Of a DNA stretch of 64,000 nt, positions 21,737 to 34,476 are shown in pieces. Made by a program: the position numbers and the translations under genes. Positions within the stretch are counted from its first letter, which is position 1. Each line of letters begins with the position of its first letter. The DNA is from Channallabes apus (taxonomy: Eukaryota; Chordata; Actinopteri; Siluriformes; Clariidae). The stretch covers positions 19,786,553 through 19,850,552 of the forward strand of contig CM060107.1 in the NCBI GenBank assembly GCA_030522415.1, given 5' to 3'. The notes beneath the pieces are model-generated. The model had not been told where the DNA came from. It saw nothing but the letters and a program-made list of their open reading frames with translations, and ran no database searches.

Positions 21737-24625
21737 CCGGGCTCTCGAGGGAGGCGAGGGCGACCCTGACGTCTTACCTGAGGAGGTCGGGGCTCGTGAC
21801 CAGGGTGGTCCGGCCGGTCGAGGAGCCAGGCGCTCTGGCCGTTCTCGGTGAAATGTGGTGATCAGTTCGCGGCTTAGGATGTCCTTGGCTGGGACCCAGC
21901 TCCTCTCCTCCGGGCCGTAACCCTCCCAATCCACCAGATACTGGAGGGAGCCCCCCTCCTCCGGGAGTCTAGCAGCCTTGTCACTTTAAACGCCGGAGTG
22001 CCCTCGATCTCCACAGCCTCAGGGAGCGAGGGCTCGGCTGTGCCCTCGTCTAGGGGTCCCCGAACCACCGGCCTGAGAAGGGACACATGGAATACAGGGT
22101 TAATATGCATATGTGGCGATAACTGGAGCTTAAACGATACAGGGTTGATTTGTGCTAGTATAGTGAAAGGGCCAATATATCAGGGGGACAGCTTACGGCA
22201 CGGGAGGTTGAGTTTGAGGTCCCGTGTCGAGAGCCACACTCGATCGCCTACCTGGAGCGGAGGAGCTTCCTTCCTTCGTCTATCGGCAAATTTCTTAAAC
22301 CGAGATACTGCTCGGGATATGTGTGTGTGTGCATCCCCCCAGACTCTTTCCGCCTTTCTAAACCACTCGTCCACCATGGGCACTTCTGCGGGCGTGGCGT
22401 CCCAGGGGCATAGCGGAGGTTGGTACCCTAGAGTGCACTGAAAGGGCGTTAGGCCAGTCGCGGAGTGAACTAAAGAGTTTTGTGCGTATTCTGCCCAAAG
22501 CAACCAGTCAGCCCACTCGTGTTGTCTACTGCTACAGTATGCCCGAAGATACCTCCCGAGTTCCTGGACAATCCGCTCAGCCTGCCCATTCGACTCGGGG
22601 TGATAGCCCGATGTTAGGCTAACTGTGGTCCCCAATTTCTGGAAGAAAGCCTTCCAGACTTTGGCGATAAACTGGGGGCCACGATCGGAAACTATATCCT
22701 CGGGCATGCCATAGTGGTGGAACACGGATGAAAAAAGGGCGTCGGTTACCTGGGTGGCAGATGGGAGGGAGCCAAACGGGATGAAACGACACCCCTTCGA
22801 AAACCGGTCCACAACCACTAGGATGGTAGTGTACCCTTGAGACACCGGCAGGTCCGTGACGAAGTCTACCGCTATGTGTGACCGCGGTGATTCGGTATCG
22901 GTAGGGGCATTAGTTTACCAGCGGGGAGGCTATGCAGTGTTTTTGTGGTTGCACAGACAGCACAAGATGAAACAACGTTCTTTACGGTTTCCCTCATCCC
23001 CGGCCACCAGTACTTCCGTTTTAAACTTAGAAATGTGCGTGTCACGCCGGGGTGCCCGGCGGACGCGTTGGTATGGGCCTCACTCGTTACGCACACACGC
23101 AGCCCCCCAGGGACGTAGATCCTATCCGGAGGACAGTCGGGAGGCACAGTTTCATATTGCACCTGCCGAGCGTCCTCCTCGTCCAGTTCCCACATCACCG
23201 GGGCGACCACGAGCGGTGCGGGCAGAATAGGTTCAGGATTTTCAACAGGCGGTGCCGTGGGATAGTATCGTGACAATGCCACCGCTTTTTTATTTTTGGA
23301 GTCGGGCCGGTAGGTGATGTGAAATCGGAAACGCGTAAAGAATAACGACCAGCGTGCTTGTCGTGTGTTTAATCTTTTAGCTTGCTGGATGTATTCAAGA
23401 TTTCGGTGGTCTGTGAACACTACGAAGGGGTGTCTGGCTCCCTCGAGCCAATGTCTCCACTCCTCTAACGCCGCTTTCACTGCAAGTAATTCTCGGTTAC
23501 CGATATCATAATTCTGCTCTGCAGGTGTCAGTTTACGAGAGAAAAAGGCGCAGGGGTGAAGTTTCTCGGGTTGCCCATGACGTTGGGATAGCACCGCCCC
23601 TATCCCCACCTCTGACGCATCGACTTCCACTATAAACGGCTTCCCGGGATCGGGAAGTTGTAAGATTGGTGCGGTGGTGAATGCGGTTTTAAGCCTAGTG
23701 AAAGCGTCCCTTGCCTCTCCTGAGAACGCCTTCAATTTAGTGGGTTTACCCTTTAGCATTGACGTGAGAGGTGCCGCCACGGAACTAAAGTTACGAATAA
23801 ATCGTCTATAAAAATTGGCAAACCCGAGAAAGTTCTGTAGCGCCTTTACTGACCGCGGTTCCGGCCATTGGGTTACCGCCCCCACCTTAGCTTTCTCCAT
23901 CTTGACCCCCAGTGGCCCTATACGGTAGCCCAGAAATGCAATCTCCCGCTGGTGGAATTCACACTTCTCCGCCTTTGCATAGAGCCCGTGTGCGCGCAGG
24001 CGATGAAGGACGGCGGTTACATGGACGACGTGCTCGGGAAATGACCTTGAGTATACTAGAATATCATCCAGGTATACTATGAGACAACGGTTTAACGTAT
24101 CCCGAAACACTTCGTTCATGAACCCCTGAAACACCGCAGGAGCGTTTACCAGCCCATATGACCTCACATTATACCGATAATGCCCAGAGGAGGTGCTAAA
24201 CGCTGTCTTCCACTCATCCCCCTTACGCACACGAACGAGATTATAAGCGCTGCGGAGATCGAGTTTAGTAAAGATGGAGGCGCCTCGGAGTTGATCGATA
24301 GCGGCCGGAACCAGTGGTAGTGGGTGCTTATATTTTACTGTGATGGCATTGAGACCTCTATAATCAATGCACGGCCTTAAGCCCCCCCCCCTTTTTCTCT
24401 ATGAAAAAGAAACCTGCAGACGCGGATGACGTGGAACGGCTGATGAGTACCTGCCGGAGAGCCTCCTCCACGTACTCCTCCATCGCCCGGGTCTCCTCCA
24501 GGGACAACGTATAGATACGCGAGCAAGGCGGTGCTTTCCCCGGCAGGAGGTCAATGGCACAGTCCCACGGACGATGGGGAGGAAGTTTCGCTGCTGCCCT
24601 GACACTAAACACATCTTTAAACTGG
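21735..24625 (-). pseudogene. Chromovirus pol: RT, RNase H, integrase, chromodomain
   Basis: Minus strand order: linker ([20 protein letters not shown]), RT ([24 protein letters not shown]), RNase H ([26 protein letters not shown]), integrase zinc region ([14 protein letters not shown]), integrase core ([29 protein letters not shown]), basic stretch, chromodomain ([19 protein letters not shown]). Breaks: a frameshift at a G10 run near 24380, another before 24230, one near 22860, a TGA at 22180-22182 and a frameshift near 21950. The protein would copy the element RNA, insert the cDNA and, through the chromodomain, target chromatin. Confidence 0.9.
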
Positions 24626-24904
24626 TAATGGTTTCCAACTGTCTTGAAGGAGTTCCCAGAGGTGTTTAGCACTTGTTGGCCCCTTTGCCTTCACTTTGCG
24701 GTCCAGCTCACCCCAAACCATCTCGATTGGGTTCAGGTCCGGTGACTGTGGAGACCTTTTTTTGTTAAGTACATAACTCCACATGTGTTCATTCATAGTT
24801 TTGATGCCTTCAGTGAGAATCTACCAATGTAAATGGTCATGAAAATAAAGAAAACACATTGACAGATAGATGAGAAGGGGTGTCCAAACTTCTGGCCTGT
24901 ACTG
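24626..24904 (-). mobile_element. Internally deleted Tc1-family remnant
   Basis: The minus strand of 24626-24752 carries the transposase C-terminal region (CACAGTCACCGGACCTGAAC, the SPDLNPIE block). 24757-24904 is the terminal repeat ending CCAAACTTCTGGCCTGTACTG before TA. The middle of the element is missing and its other end is fused to the chromovirus at about 24625. The same remnant appears again at 25943-26221 because of the assembly repeat. Confidence 0.75.
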
Positions 24905-24949
24905 TATATGTAGCATGAATTACTTTTTGTGGTACTATGTGCCACTAAA

Positions 24950-25494
24950 AGATTCAGTGGCGGTGTCCCACAGGGCTCAGTACTTGGTCCTCTTCTGTTC
25001 TCCCTCTCTTGGTAAAGTCATATCATCGCATGGATTTTCGTACCATTGTTATGCAGATGACACCCAACTTACTCTCTCCTTTCCTCCCTCTGACACTCAG
25101 GTTTCCACCCGGATCTCAGCATGTCTGGCAGACATCTCATCCTGGATGGCTGCACATCAGCTAAAGCTCAATCTGAGTAAAACTGAACTGTTGTTCATCC
25201 CTTGTGACTCATCACCAGGTCAAGACCTTGTGATATCCCTGGACAACAACCAAATCACTCCTTCAGCCACTGCCCGTAATCTTGGGGTAACGGTGGACAA
25301 TCATCTGTCTTTTTTCCCACACATCGCTAACCTTACTCGCTCTTGTAGATTTGTTCTTTACAATATCAAAAGAATTCGCCCATTTCTTTCTTCACAGGCT
25401 ACTTGTTCAGTCCCTTGTTATTTCAAGACTGGACTACTGCAACTCACTTCTGGCAGACCTGCCTCTGTCCACGATTTGTCCTCTGCAACTGATC
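24950..25494 (+). mobile_element. LINE RT fragment (copy running into the gap)
   Basis: Same sequence as 26267-26811. It encodes the RT segment from the PQGS motif through YADDTQL and the start of SRLDYCNSLL, cut by the N run. Probably not a second genomic copy. Confidence 0.85.
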
Positions 25495-25694
25495 NNNNNN
25501 NNNNNNNNNNNNNNNNNNNNNNNNNNNNNNNNNNNNNNNNNNNNNNNNNNNNNNNNNNNNNNNNNNNNNNNNNNNNNNNNNNNNNNNNNNNNNNNNNNNN
25601 NNNNNNNNNNNNNNNNNNNNNNNNNNNNNNNNNNNNNNNNNNNNNNNNNNNNNNNNNNNNNNNNNNNNNNNNNNNNNNNNNNNNNNNNNNNNNN
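25495..25694. other. Assembly gap, 200 N
   Basis: Exactly 200 unknown bases. Open frames written across it with X residues are not real. Confidence 1.
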
Positions 25695-26811
25695 TAAGCC
25701 CCCCCCCCTTTTTCTCTATGAAAAAGAAACCTGCAGACGCGGATGACGTGGAACGGCTGATGAGTACCTGCCGGAGAGCCTCCTCCACGTACTCCTCCAT
25801 CGCCCGGGTCTCCTCCAGGGACAACGTATAGATACGCGAGCAAGGCGGTGCTTTCCCCGGCAGGAGGTCAATGGCACAGTCCCACGGACGATGGGGAGGA
25901 AGTTTCGCTGCTGCCCTGACACTAAACACATCTTTAAACTGGTAATGGTTTCCAACTGTCTTGAAGGAGTTCCCAGAGGTGTTTAGCACTTGTTGGCCCC
26001 TTTGCCTTCACTTTGCGGTCCAGCTCACCCCAAACCATCTCGATTGGGTTCAGGTCCGGTGACTGTGGAGACCTTTTTTTGTTAAGTACATAACTCCACA
26101 TGTGTTCATTCATAGTTTTGATGCCTTCAGTGAGAATCTACCAATGTAAATGGTCATGAAAATAAAGAAAACACATTGACAGATAGATGAGAAGGGGTGT
26201 CCAAACTTCTGGCCTGTACTGTATATGTAGCATGAATTACTTTTTGTGGTACTATGTGCCACTAAAAGATTCAGTGGCGGTGTCCCACAGGGCTCAGTAC
26301 TTGGTCCTCTTCTGTTCTCCCTCTCTTGGTAAAGTCATATCATCGCATGGATTTTCGTACCATTGTTATGCAGATGACACCCAACTTACTCTCTCCTTTC
26401 CTCCCTCTGACACTCAGGTTTCCACCCGGATCTCAGCATGTCTGGCAGACATCTCATCCTGGATGGCTGCACATCAGCTAAAGCTCAATCTGAGTAAAAC
26501 TGAACTGTTGTTCATCCCTTGTGACTCATCACCAGGTCAAGACCTTGTGATATCCCTGGACAACAACCAAATCACTCCTTCAGCCACTGCCCGTAATCTT
26601 GGGGTAACGGTGGACAATCATCTGTCTTTTTTCCCACACATCGCTAACCTTACTCGCTCTTGTAGATTTGTTCTTTACAATATCAAAAGAATTCGCCCAT
26701 TTCTTTCTTCACAGGCTACTTGTTCAGTCCCTTGTTATTTCAAGACTGGACTACTGCAACTCACTTCTGGCAGACCTGCCTCTGTCCACGATTTGTCCTC
26801 TGCAACTGATC
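25695..26811. repeat. 1,117-bp block repeated after the gap (copy 2)
   Basis: Start of the right contig; matches 24378-25494. It contains a duplicate of the chromovirus linker (minus strand), the Tc1 remnant (25943-26221) and the LINE start. Confidence 0.9.
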
Positions 26812-27380
26812 CAGAATGCAACAGCACGCCTTGTTTTTAACCTCCCCAAGTTCTCCCACACCACCCCACTCCTCCGCTCCCTGTACTGGCTTTCTGTAGC
26901 TGCCCGCATCAATTCAAAACGCTGATGCTTGCCTACAAAGCTCAAAATGGCCCAGCACCCATTTACCTCTCTGCTCTAATCACACCACACACTGCACCAC
27001 GTTCCCTCCGATCCTCCAGCACTGCTCGCCTCATCCCATCTCTCGGGGATCGAGGGCGGCATTCATCCAGGCTCTTTTCTGTTCTGGCACCTACACTGTA
27101 GGTGGTGGAATGAACTTCCTCTAGATGTCCGTACAACAGAGACTTTGACTATCTTTAAACGACGACTCAAGACGCATCTGTTTCTTCAGTACTTGGACTG
27201 ACCCCCCCTCCCCCGTCCAAAAAAAATCCCTCTTCCCAGTTGTGTTGGACTAATGGCACTTAGTTATTAACTTAGTTAACCCAGTGTAAGTATGTATCTA
27301 GTGATGTAAACTTTAAAGCACTTTTGTAAGTTGCTCTGGATAAGAGCGTCTGCCAAATGCCTAAATGTAAATGTAAATGT
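26267..27380 (+). mobile_element. L2/CR1-group LINE 3' part with shared SINE tail
   Basis: 5' truncated in the RT. Readable parts: [88 protein letters not shown] and RSLYWLSVAARI. A 3' UTR follows. The tail GTAAGTTGCTCTGGATAAG, AGCGTCTGCCAAATG and repeated AAATGT (27326-27375) matches the SINE tail at 36062-36110 with two differences. Frameshifts near 26730 and 26920 inactivate it. Confidence 0.88.
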
Positions 27381-27874
27381 AGTACTGAAAAGAAGGTAGA
27401 GCAGCTGCCTGCTAAAATCTTACATTCAAAGCCAGTCTGGGAAGCACTTTAAGCAAGAAACACATCTGCTAATGTTGTGTCATCTTAAACAACACTTGCT
27501 TACAAATAGTTGCAAATTGCCTCAAGTTTTTATTATTGCTAGTTAGCATGAGCGCGAGCTTCCGCCAACACACTGACTGGTCCATGACTGTTCATGACTT
27601 ATTGTACAATTTTGTTCACAGCTAACCCAAGGTACAAAGTTAACTACTGTAGCTTCTAACACAAGACTCAATTCCAAATCCCCCTGTAACCCCTGAAGAA
27701 GGACACTACTTGGTACTTTAGTTTAAGGGTTAATTAAACAAGAAATTGCTAAATATATTAAAAATACTGTTTTACATATGGCTTTTATGAGGTATATATT
27801 ACACATATAGCCCTTTTATGGAGGTTATATCCCACCATTCAAAATCAAAATATATTTTTTTTGTAGAATTACAT
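27381..27874. other. Intergenic, nothing recognised
   Basis: AT-rich, no gene or named repeat seen. Confidence 0.45.
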
Positions 27875-28160
27875 TCCCAGTGGCTTAATGTTTTGCACCT
27901 GTTGGTCTTAGGTTTGATTCCCACGTTGGGTTGTGTGCATGGGGTTTTCATGTTTGGTGGGTCTCCAGTTTCCTTCCACAGTCCAAAGACATGCAGATTA
28001 GGCTAATTGTAATTCCCAAATTTCCCATAGTGTGCGAATGTGCATGTGAATGTTGACCGGAGGTCCTACTTTGGTTGTACGAAATGGAAATAACTATAAT
28101 GGTCACCATTGGCCTCCACCGTCCCTAGTTGAACTACAGAGGTTCCTAGATGGATGAATA
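27875..28160 (+). mobile_element. SINE family C, degraded
   Basis: A B-box-like GGTTTGATTCCC (27911-27922) and CCACAGTCCAAAGACATGCA match family A on its coding-sense strand. The 3' part (CCTCCACCGTCCCTAGTTG, ACTACAGAGGTTCCTAG) differs from family A and matches the inverted copy at 50195-50445, so these two form a subfamily. Confidence 0.65.
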
Positions 28161-28599
28161 TATCACAAGGTTAAGATTAATAATATCGTAAGGTATATGT
28201 GACTAAAGGGAGTCTTTACATACAGGCTTTTTAAAAAAATATATAAAATATTGCATTATAATGACAGTTTTATTCCAGAAATATAGTCATGAGTTAGTTG
28301 ATTTTTTAAATTAAATAATCAGCAATGAAGCTTGGCTATCAGTAACATTTATTTACCCCTCTGATTTAGCCGAACGATTTACGTACAGCACGATCTCATA
28401 CAAAAATGCTAATCAGGCCATTAAATAGCAAGCTATCTGTTAGTGACTAATCAGGCTACAATAACACCAAATCTATCATACTTTCACTTTTATTGGAGAC
28501 TTACAGTATATGTCACAATATCTACATACACTGTACTAAATGAATTGTACTTTTAAAAAATTTAATTCTGCAAAAGTTCTTTCAAATGGTAGCATTATA
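28161..28599. other. Intergenic, nothing recognised
   Basis: AT-rich with no coding or repeat signature. Confidence 0.45.
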
Positions 28600-28895
28600 T
28601 GCTTGACAGCCACCTGCTGAAACAGATGATTTACAGTGAACTATGCCACGGCAAGCACACAGTTGGAGGGCAAAAGAAGCTGTTCAGAGACTGCCTGAAG
28701 GCCCCCTCAAAGACTTTGACATTGATGCTGCCAATTGGGTGGCAGTTGTTCTTGAAGCACCCAACCAGGAGCAAGATTACTAAAGGAGCCCTTGCAGCAG
28801 AAGCCAGACAATTCACGGCAGCAGAGTAGAAGCAAGCCAAACACAACGAAGCCATAAGCATCAGCCTGCACTAGCACACTGTCATCCCATGTGCC
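28600..28895 (+). mobile_element. Non-LTR retroelement C-terminal fragment
   Basis: LLKQMIYSELCHGKHTVGGQ, KKLFRDCLKAPSK and, after a frame shift, KITKGALAAEARQFTAAE resemble the C-terminal tail found after the RT in RTE- or R2-like fish retroelements, in which a C2H2 finger often follows. Here the finger is absent. Clade assignment is from memory. Confidence 0.5.
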
Positions 28896-28979
28896 TTGTA
28901 TGGTAAAGAGGCAACCAGGCTGATATTAGACTCTTCAGCAATTGTCTTTAACCTACTGTATAGATATCATGGTCATCTT

Positions 28980-29105
28980 CACTCATTTATTCATCTTCTA
29001 TACCGCTTTATCCTGTATTTAGGGTCGCGGGGACCTGAAGCCTATCCCAGGAGACTCTGGGCACGAGGCAGGGTACACCCTGGACAGCGTGCCAATCCAT
29101 CGCAG

Positions 29106-29174
<69 letters not shown>

Positions 29175-29315
29175 TGGTCAATTTGGGAACGACAATTACT
29201 GTAGCCTAATCTGCATGTCTTTGGACTGTGGGAGGAAACCGGAGTACCCGGAGGAATCCCACCAAGCACGGGGAGAACATGCAAACTCCATGCACACAGA
29301 CGGGAATCGAGCCTG
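28980..29315 (-). mobile_element. SINE family A, head truncated, with CA expansion
   Basis: 3' end first on the plus strand (CTTCTATACCGCTTTATCC, GGGTCGCGGGG). It ends at GGGAATCGAGCCTG, so the tRNA head is missing. The 11-bp ATGGTCATCTT flanks it (28969-28979 and 29316-29326), the mark of LINE-machinery insertion. The internal (CA)n at 29108-29172 is much longer than in the other copies. Confidence 0.88.
29108..29172. repeat. (CA)n inside the SINE
   Basis: About 32 CA units grown from the short ACACACAC present at this point of family A. Confidence 0.95.
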
Positions 29316-29326
29316 ATGGTCATCTT

Positions 29327-32300
29327 TAATCACCAAAAAATTAACAACAGGATTACATTTCTGAAATATGGATGGACTTTAAAACAGTGTTTAACGTAGC
29401 CTAACTCAATAAACAGTTCTTTTATAAGGTTATTTGTAATGCTCAGCTACTTTAATTCCCAGGTTTGTCACCTGATAAAGTTTTTACAACAATTGTTTCA
29501 GTTTTCTTCTTGAGCAAAAACACCAGACAGTTTTTTGTGCATTTTGGTTTAATCTCTTATTTGATACAGTATGTAAAGATATGTATTGAAAAAGTATGTA
29601 GATTTTTTTTTAAAGATGTTAGAGAAAAATCCTGAGGGTGTTTCCCTGTAATATAAAATAAAATTCTTGCATCATGTTGGTTCATCTTTCAACATACTAA
29701 ATGAGTAGGCTGACCCTGGTGTAACAACTTTACAGTACTTTTCTCTGTATTTCATCATCAGCTACACAATGGTTTCTGGAACAGTTGGAAATCACACTTG
29801 ATATTCTTTAATTTCTTTTTAGTTATGAGTCTGGAATGGCAAGAAAGAGTACTTTTAGTGTTCTGGTAATTGACTAGGACATGAACTAATCGCCTCAGAA
29901 AAGAGTTGGTCACAGCGTATATTGTTTATTGTGTTTATACGGTGAGCCATTCTGGGATTTTATATTGTTATAACTCTATTATATTGTTATAACTCTGTTT
30001 CCATTCCTATCCAGATGTAAGACACACACACAGGATGTCTGCTTCTCAAGGGCAACTTCAAACCACATACCTTCTGTTTCATTAATCTCATTTCATTTAA
30101 TATTTAAATTCATCTCTTCTCTTCTTTTAATTTGCTCAAGGGGTGTTTCCTGATAACTATAAATCTAAGTGAATAATGAATATAATAATAATGAATGAAC
30201 TTTAAGTACAACTTTGTTGACTCTGGTCTGAGCCTATAGGTAAATTCTGTACATATATCAGCAATGAAACAATGTAAATAGACATTACTTATAACTATAA
30301 AGATGACAAATTGGTGTAAATTTACACTTATTCAGCAATTTATTTTTCTTAACTGACAAGGGGATCAAGCACTTTATGTACTTGCCACATTACACTTAGT
30401 CTAGTGTCAAGAAGGCTGAACCCTGTGGAAACATATCCCTTGAGCTTATGCAGACATGTTGTTGTATTAGTGTTTGGAACAGAAATTGACTTAATTATAC
30501 GTTGCCTGGCTCAAAAAGTTACAATTTTGTTATTAGCTTGCATCATGCAAATCATACAAGTAAGGACACTTGAAATTACTGGAATTAAGTTCATAATACC
30601 CTCCAACACATTATTAAAGGTTAAGGATACTGTCAAATCACATATTTTCCCATAGTTTACTATTTCTGCTGCAAGTTAACATGGGTCTCAGGGGTGTGTA
30701 CAGTAAGTGTGTGTGTTCCAGATGAATTAGCTGGTAAAGTCTGAGGTACTGTTGCTTCAGCTGGTCAGGTCTAAGATCAGCAACATAATGTAGAAATAAA
30801 ATAGTCAGCTGATGACCTGAATATACCGAATTACCAGGTTATCCCTGACGGCACGGGCATGTTCCAGGACTTACATTTTATCAGGTCAGTTGCAATTTTT
30901 AAAACTTGACATAAGCGGCAACAGGCATGTATTGAAAAAAAAAACCCACACAATTGATACACACAACCGAACAGAGATTGAGCACCTTACGAATACATGT
31001 ATCTCTCGTAAAAATGGCGTAGTAAAAAGGAACACAAAAGCGAAGAAAATAGAATGGATGGATGGATCGCTACGTTGACAGATTGAGTGTGCTGTCTTTG
31101 AGTTCACAATAGGACTTCAGGGGTTCATAAATATTCTTGAACAGGTGTGGTGTAAAACAAATGAGCTGAAGAATGGTTTTGGTTGTGAGGCACAATTTGA
31201 AAAAAAAAAATCTCAATCATCTATAAACTGAAATATCCATGTTAGACAGCCATGTTGCGTGAAATACAGCTTGCCCACAACCTCTGCAAATGATGTACTG
31301 TTTTATTGGTGACTGGTTGAAAAAAACAGCTTGCTGTGTTATGAAGAGGCGTGTAAACAGAAACCAACAAACCAAGCTAAGGATTCAGTATATTCTTGGA
31401 TATTTTTAAGCCAAACTTTAAAGATGCTTTCTCAACTTTTTTGAGTTTTTGAAAAGAAGTTGAAAGCATGTAAATGAGCCATCAATCACATGCTGTCTTT
31501 TTGATGAGGTCTTCAAAGTGCATTGTGGTAGGGGTCATTTGTCTGCTCTCTGTCATCCCCCTGCTGATAATACAGGCCCCTTTGTGATATACCTTCTTTG
31601 TGACCTTGATAGGCTGTGACAGCTTAAAAGTATACTGATGTGCTGTTTCTGTATGCATGGCATGAAGGATTGCAGTGATCAATGCCTCATTAGTATTCTG
31701 TTCACTTCTATCTGCTGAATGTTAGTGAGTTAGGGTTCAGACCTATTATGTATATCCTTGCACACATATGGTTTTTCAAGGTGTATAATATTTCTAGTTA
31801 CATTTTTGTAAGATATAATAACCTTACATTAAACTGGTAAGTTAGATATTACTTCAGTATTCATAACATTTTACTGGGTTTCTTAGTGCTTTAACTTGTG
31901 TTGAAAGTTATAAGTGGACTAGCACCTACCTATATTTTAGAAAGTTTAATCAAATGCAATTCTGTTTAAGGTAATCAAAGATAATGAGTTCATTTTCCAG
32001 AAAAAAAGCGAAAAAAAGTTTTAAAGCTGCTTTTAGTGCAACTCCCTCCCACAAGACATCAAACACAACCTTAATTTTTAGGTGTCTGTAGGTTTATATT
32101 TGTTTTGTCATTCAATATTCTTTTTTACAAGAATACAATTCTCTCATGCTGTTGTAATTTTTTGTTGTTGTATACTGTATATGTATATTAGAATTGTAAA
32201 ATTCTAACACACACAATATATACATATTGTACATAATATACATATCAAATATACATTATATATAAAATAAATGTGGCTGAACATCTGTATGCAATTCGGA

Positions 32301-33096
32301 AGCTTTGAAGTATTAAATTGGCCCATTTATAAATATGGCCCAAGCCAGGGTGTTGTTGTTTTGAAATGCGTTATGTTCCATGTTTTCTCCTTGCTGATTG
32401 TTTGGTGGGTGAAGCAAGGAGCTTTTTCTCAATACCTTTTTCTATTTTTTTTTCTTCTCTTTTTTCACTCTGCAGTGGTATAGCAGTTTGTGCCACCTGA
32501 AAGTGATCTGTAGTATTCTCAGACTACCGGCGATCAATATGAAACTGACTGGGGCATTTTGTGAAGGTTCATATTTCCTCAGCTGCCCTTTTTCTTTCTC
32601 CTACATGAATTATCCAACTGTTATTTAGAAACAAAAAAATCTCTATCTCTCTGTGTGTGTGTCAGTGGAGTCTGTGAAAGGTCAAGTTAACAGCAATCGC
32701 TAGAGATGGTTTTGTGAGCGTTGTAAGTTGAAATGTCCTTTCACTTCCAGTTGCTTGTCTGCAGACATGAGGGAGAGCTTCACCTCCCATGATTTCACTT
32801 AATAGATTTTTATCATACCTGTAATATAAAAATTTTAACATCTTCACACAAGAGATCACAAATAATAAGTATTTATTTAAAAGACACACTGTTCTATCTT
32901 TCACCTTCTAATTATCATACCAGGAGGGAATCTTGCCTTAAACCCACAAACTGGCATATAATTATATTTTATTTGATTACTTATTTATTTTTTATTTTAC
33001 TCCAAGCAGAAAAAATATTCATGGTCTGCATTTTTGTGGGATGGCATGAATTAGCATGAAACCTTCACATTTTATAGCTTGTCACCCATGCGCTAT
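29327..33096. other. Longest repeat-poor stretch; no gene seen
   Basis: About 3.8 kb of AT-rich sequence. I find no domain, no convincing exon and no named element. A TATATA-rich patch lies at about 32190-32270. Confidence 0.45.
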
Positions 33097-33924
33097 TGTC
33101 ACGATCTAAGGTGTATTGCTGGCTGTTGTTACCACAGTGGGTAAAGAAGGGCAGGCATAGGTGCAAAGTGTTTGTCAACAAATAACAAGAGTCTTTTATT
33201 TAAAACAAAACAAACAATACTTCCCCAAAACTAAATAAACAACAAAGGTTCTTTGAACTTAGCGCACACTCACACAGGTTCTTTATACCCAACACACTCA
33301 CACAGGTTCTTTATATCTAACACACACTCACAGGATCTTTTAACATAACACACAGGTTCCTTACGCATAACACACCCACAAGGTCTTCTAAGCCTGGCAC
33401 ACAGCCTCGCACTCCTACGAGCGACACACACACACCTACGCTTCTACGAGCGGTGTACCACGCATTCACGCTCCTATGAGCGACACACACTTCTCAAACA
33501 CACCCAGGCTTAGAACATCCACATCCTTAGAGCCTAAACTAAAGACAGGGAAAGACACTAGAGACACTAAAGACAAAGGGAAAACCTAGAAACAAACGGA
33601 CTAAAGACACAATAAACAGTACTCACATCATACACAGGTTAAACTAAATCCACTTATCTACTAAATAATATAGAGCACAAGCCTTCAGAGCCAGTTAAAC
33701 ACAAATCCCTTTTTAAACAAAACAAATGCCCACTAGACAGTCTTAATGCTCAACTCAGTTTCCCAGAACTAACAGCTTTTTATACCATCTCTAATGAGCT
33801 GCCTCGGTTCAGGTGAGCTTCGTCATCACCTGACCGAGGTGCCTTCTGGGAAACTGAGTCTACCAACAAAACTACATGAACAAAAAATAATGACCACAGT
33901 GCCCTCTAGGGGCAGTCCCATACA
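33097..33924 (-). mobile_element. Solo LTR, family CTCGGTCAGGTG, copy 2
   Basis: The plus strand begins TGTCACG and ends CATACA, flanked by GCTAT (33092-33096) and GCTAC (33925-33929), a near-perfect 5-bp duplication. The minus strand carries CAGTTTCCCAGAAGGCACC and CTCGGTCAGGTGATGACG, as in copy 1. Its far end on that strand holds CTAGAGGGCACTG, like copy 1's start. No coding sequence. Confidence 0.78.
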
Positions 33925-33929
33925 GCTAC

Positions 33930-34399
33930 GATCTAGTGCTCTTATAAAATGTTTCACAATGAGCCTCTGTTCAAAGCTACTGACAGCTCAAACCACACAC
34001 ACACAGTACACACACACACAGTACACACACACACAGTACACACACGCACACACGGTTAATACCTGGTCCTTAGCGACATGGCAACAAGTTTAGATTTGAA
34101 TTCTAAACAAAAGTAATCTGTTCATGCTGAAAATCTGACATGGTTAAAGCAGTGCATGTTGGGAAACCATTAAAATATCACTAAAACACAGGTTTTAAGG
34201 GACCCTGTGGGTTTTTCCATTTTCTCAGCTTGGCACATTATACTCATAAAAGAGTAAATTCTCATTAGTCCTTCTCATTCTCATCGCTTATCAAGTGATT
34301 ATGTGAAATGTAGGGCGCTTCAGCTTATGTTGAGGAAATGTAATGCAAATATGTACAAGTATGTACTGTACACCATACAAGGTTTGGTACAAAGCCGTA
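33930..34399. other. Short intergenic stretch with a tandem repeat
   Basis: Apart from the CA-based tandem repeat at 33994-34056, no feature is seen. Confidence 0.45.
33994..34056. repeat. Tandem CACACACACAGTA repeat
   Basis: Three to four near-exact units of about 14 bp in which a CA run is punctuated by GTA, then a CACACG run. Confidence 0.85.
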
Positions 34400-34476
34400 G
34401 GAAATGTGGTGTAGCATTAAAATAATGACAGGTGAATTTGAAGTGAATATCACTGATTATATTATTACAATGGCAG

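Larger units (their letters stand above)
21101..24625 (-). mobile_element. Ty3/gypsy chromovirus, 5' half lost
   Basis: On the minus strand, pol (from just before RT) is followed by a polypurine tract and a 3' LTR. Gag, protease and the 5' LTR are absent: at about 24625 the element meets a Tc1 remnant. The chromodomain, GPF module and RT motifs place it in the chromoviruses, like the 54-62 kb provirus but a distinct lineage. It is broken by several frameshifts and a stop. Confidence 0.9.
24378..25494. repeat. 1,117-bp block repeated after the gap (copy 1)
   Basis: From TAAGCCCCCCCCCC to the last base before the N run, this is identical, as far as I compared by eye, to 25695-26811. The offset is a constant 1,317, even through a C10 homopolymer. 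It is best read as the overlapping end of the left contig. Confidence 0.9.

Noticed and set aside
24870..25989. Open frames with X residues crossing the gap
   Set aside because: They bridge 200 unknown bases and join sequences that are not known to be adjacent.
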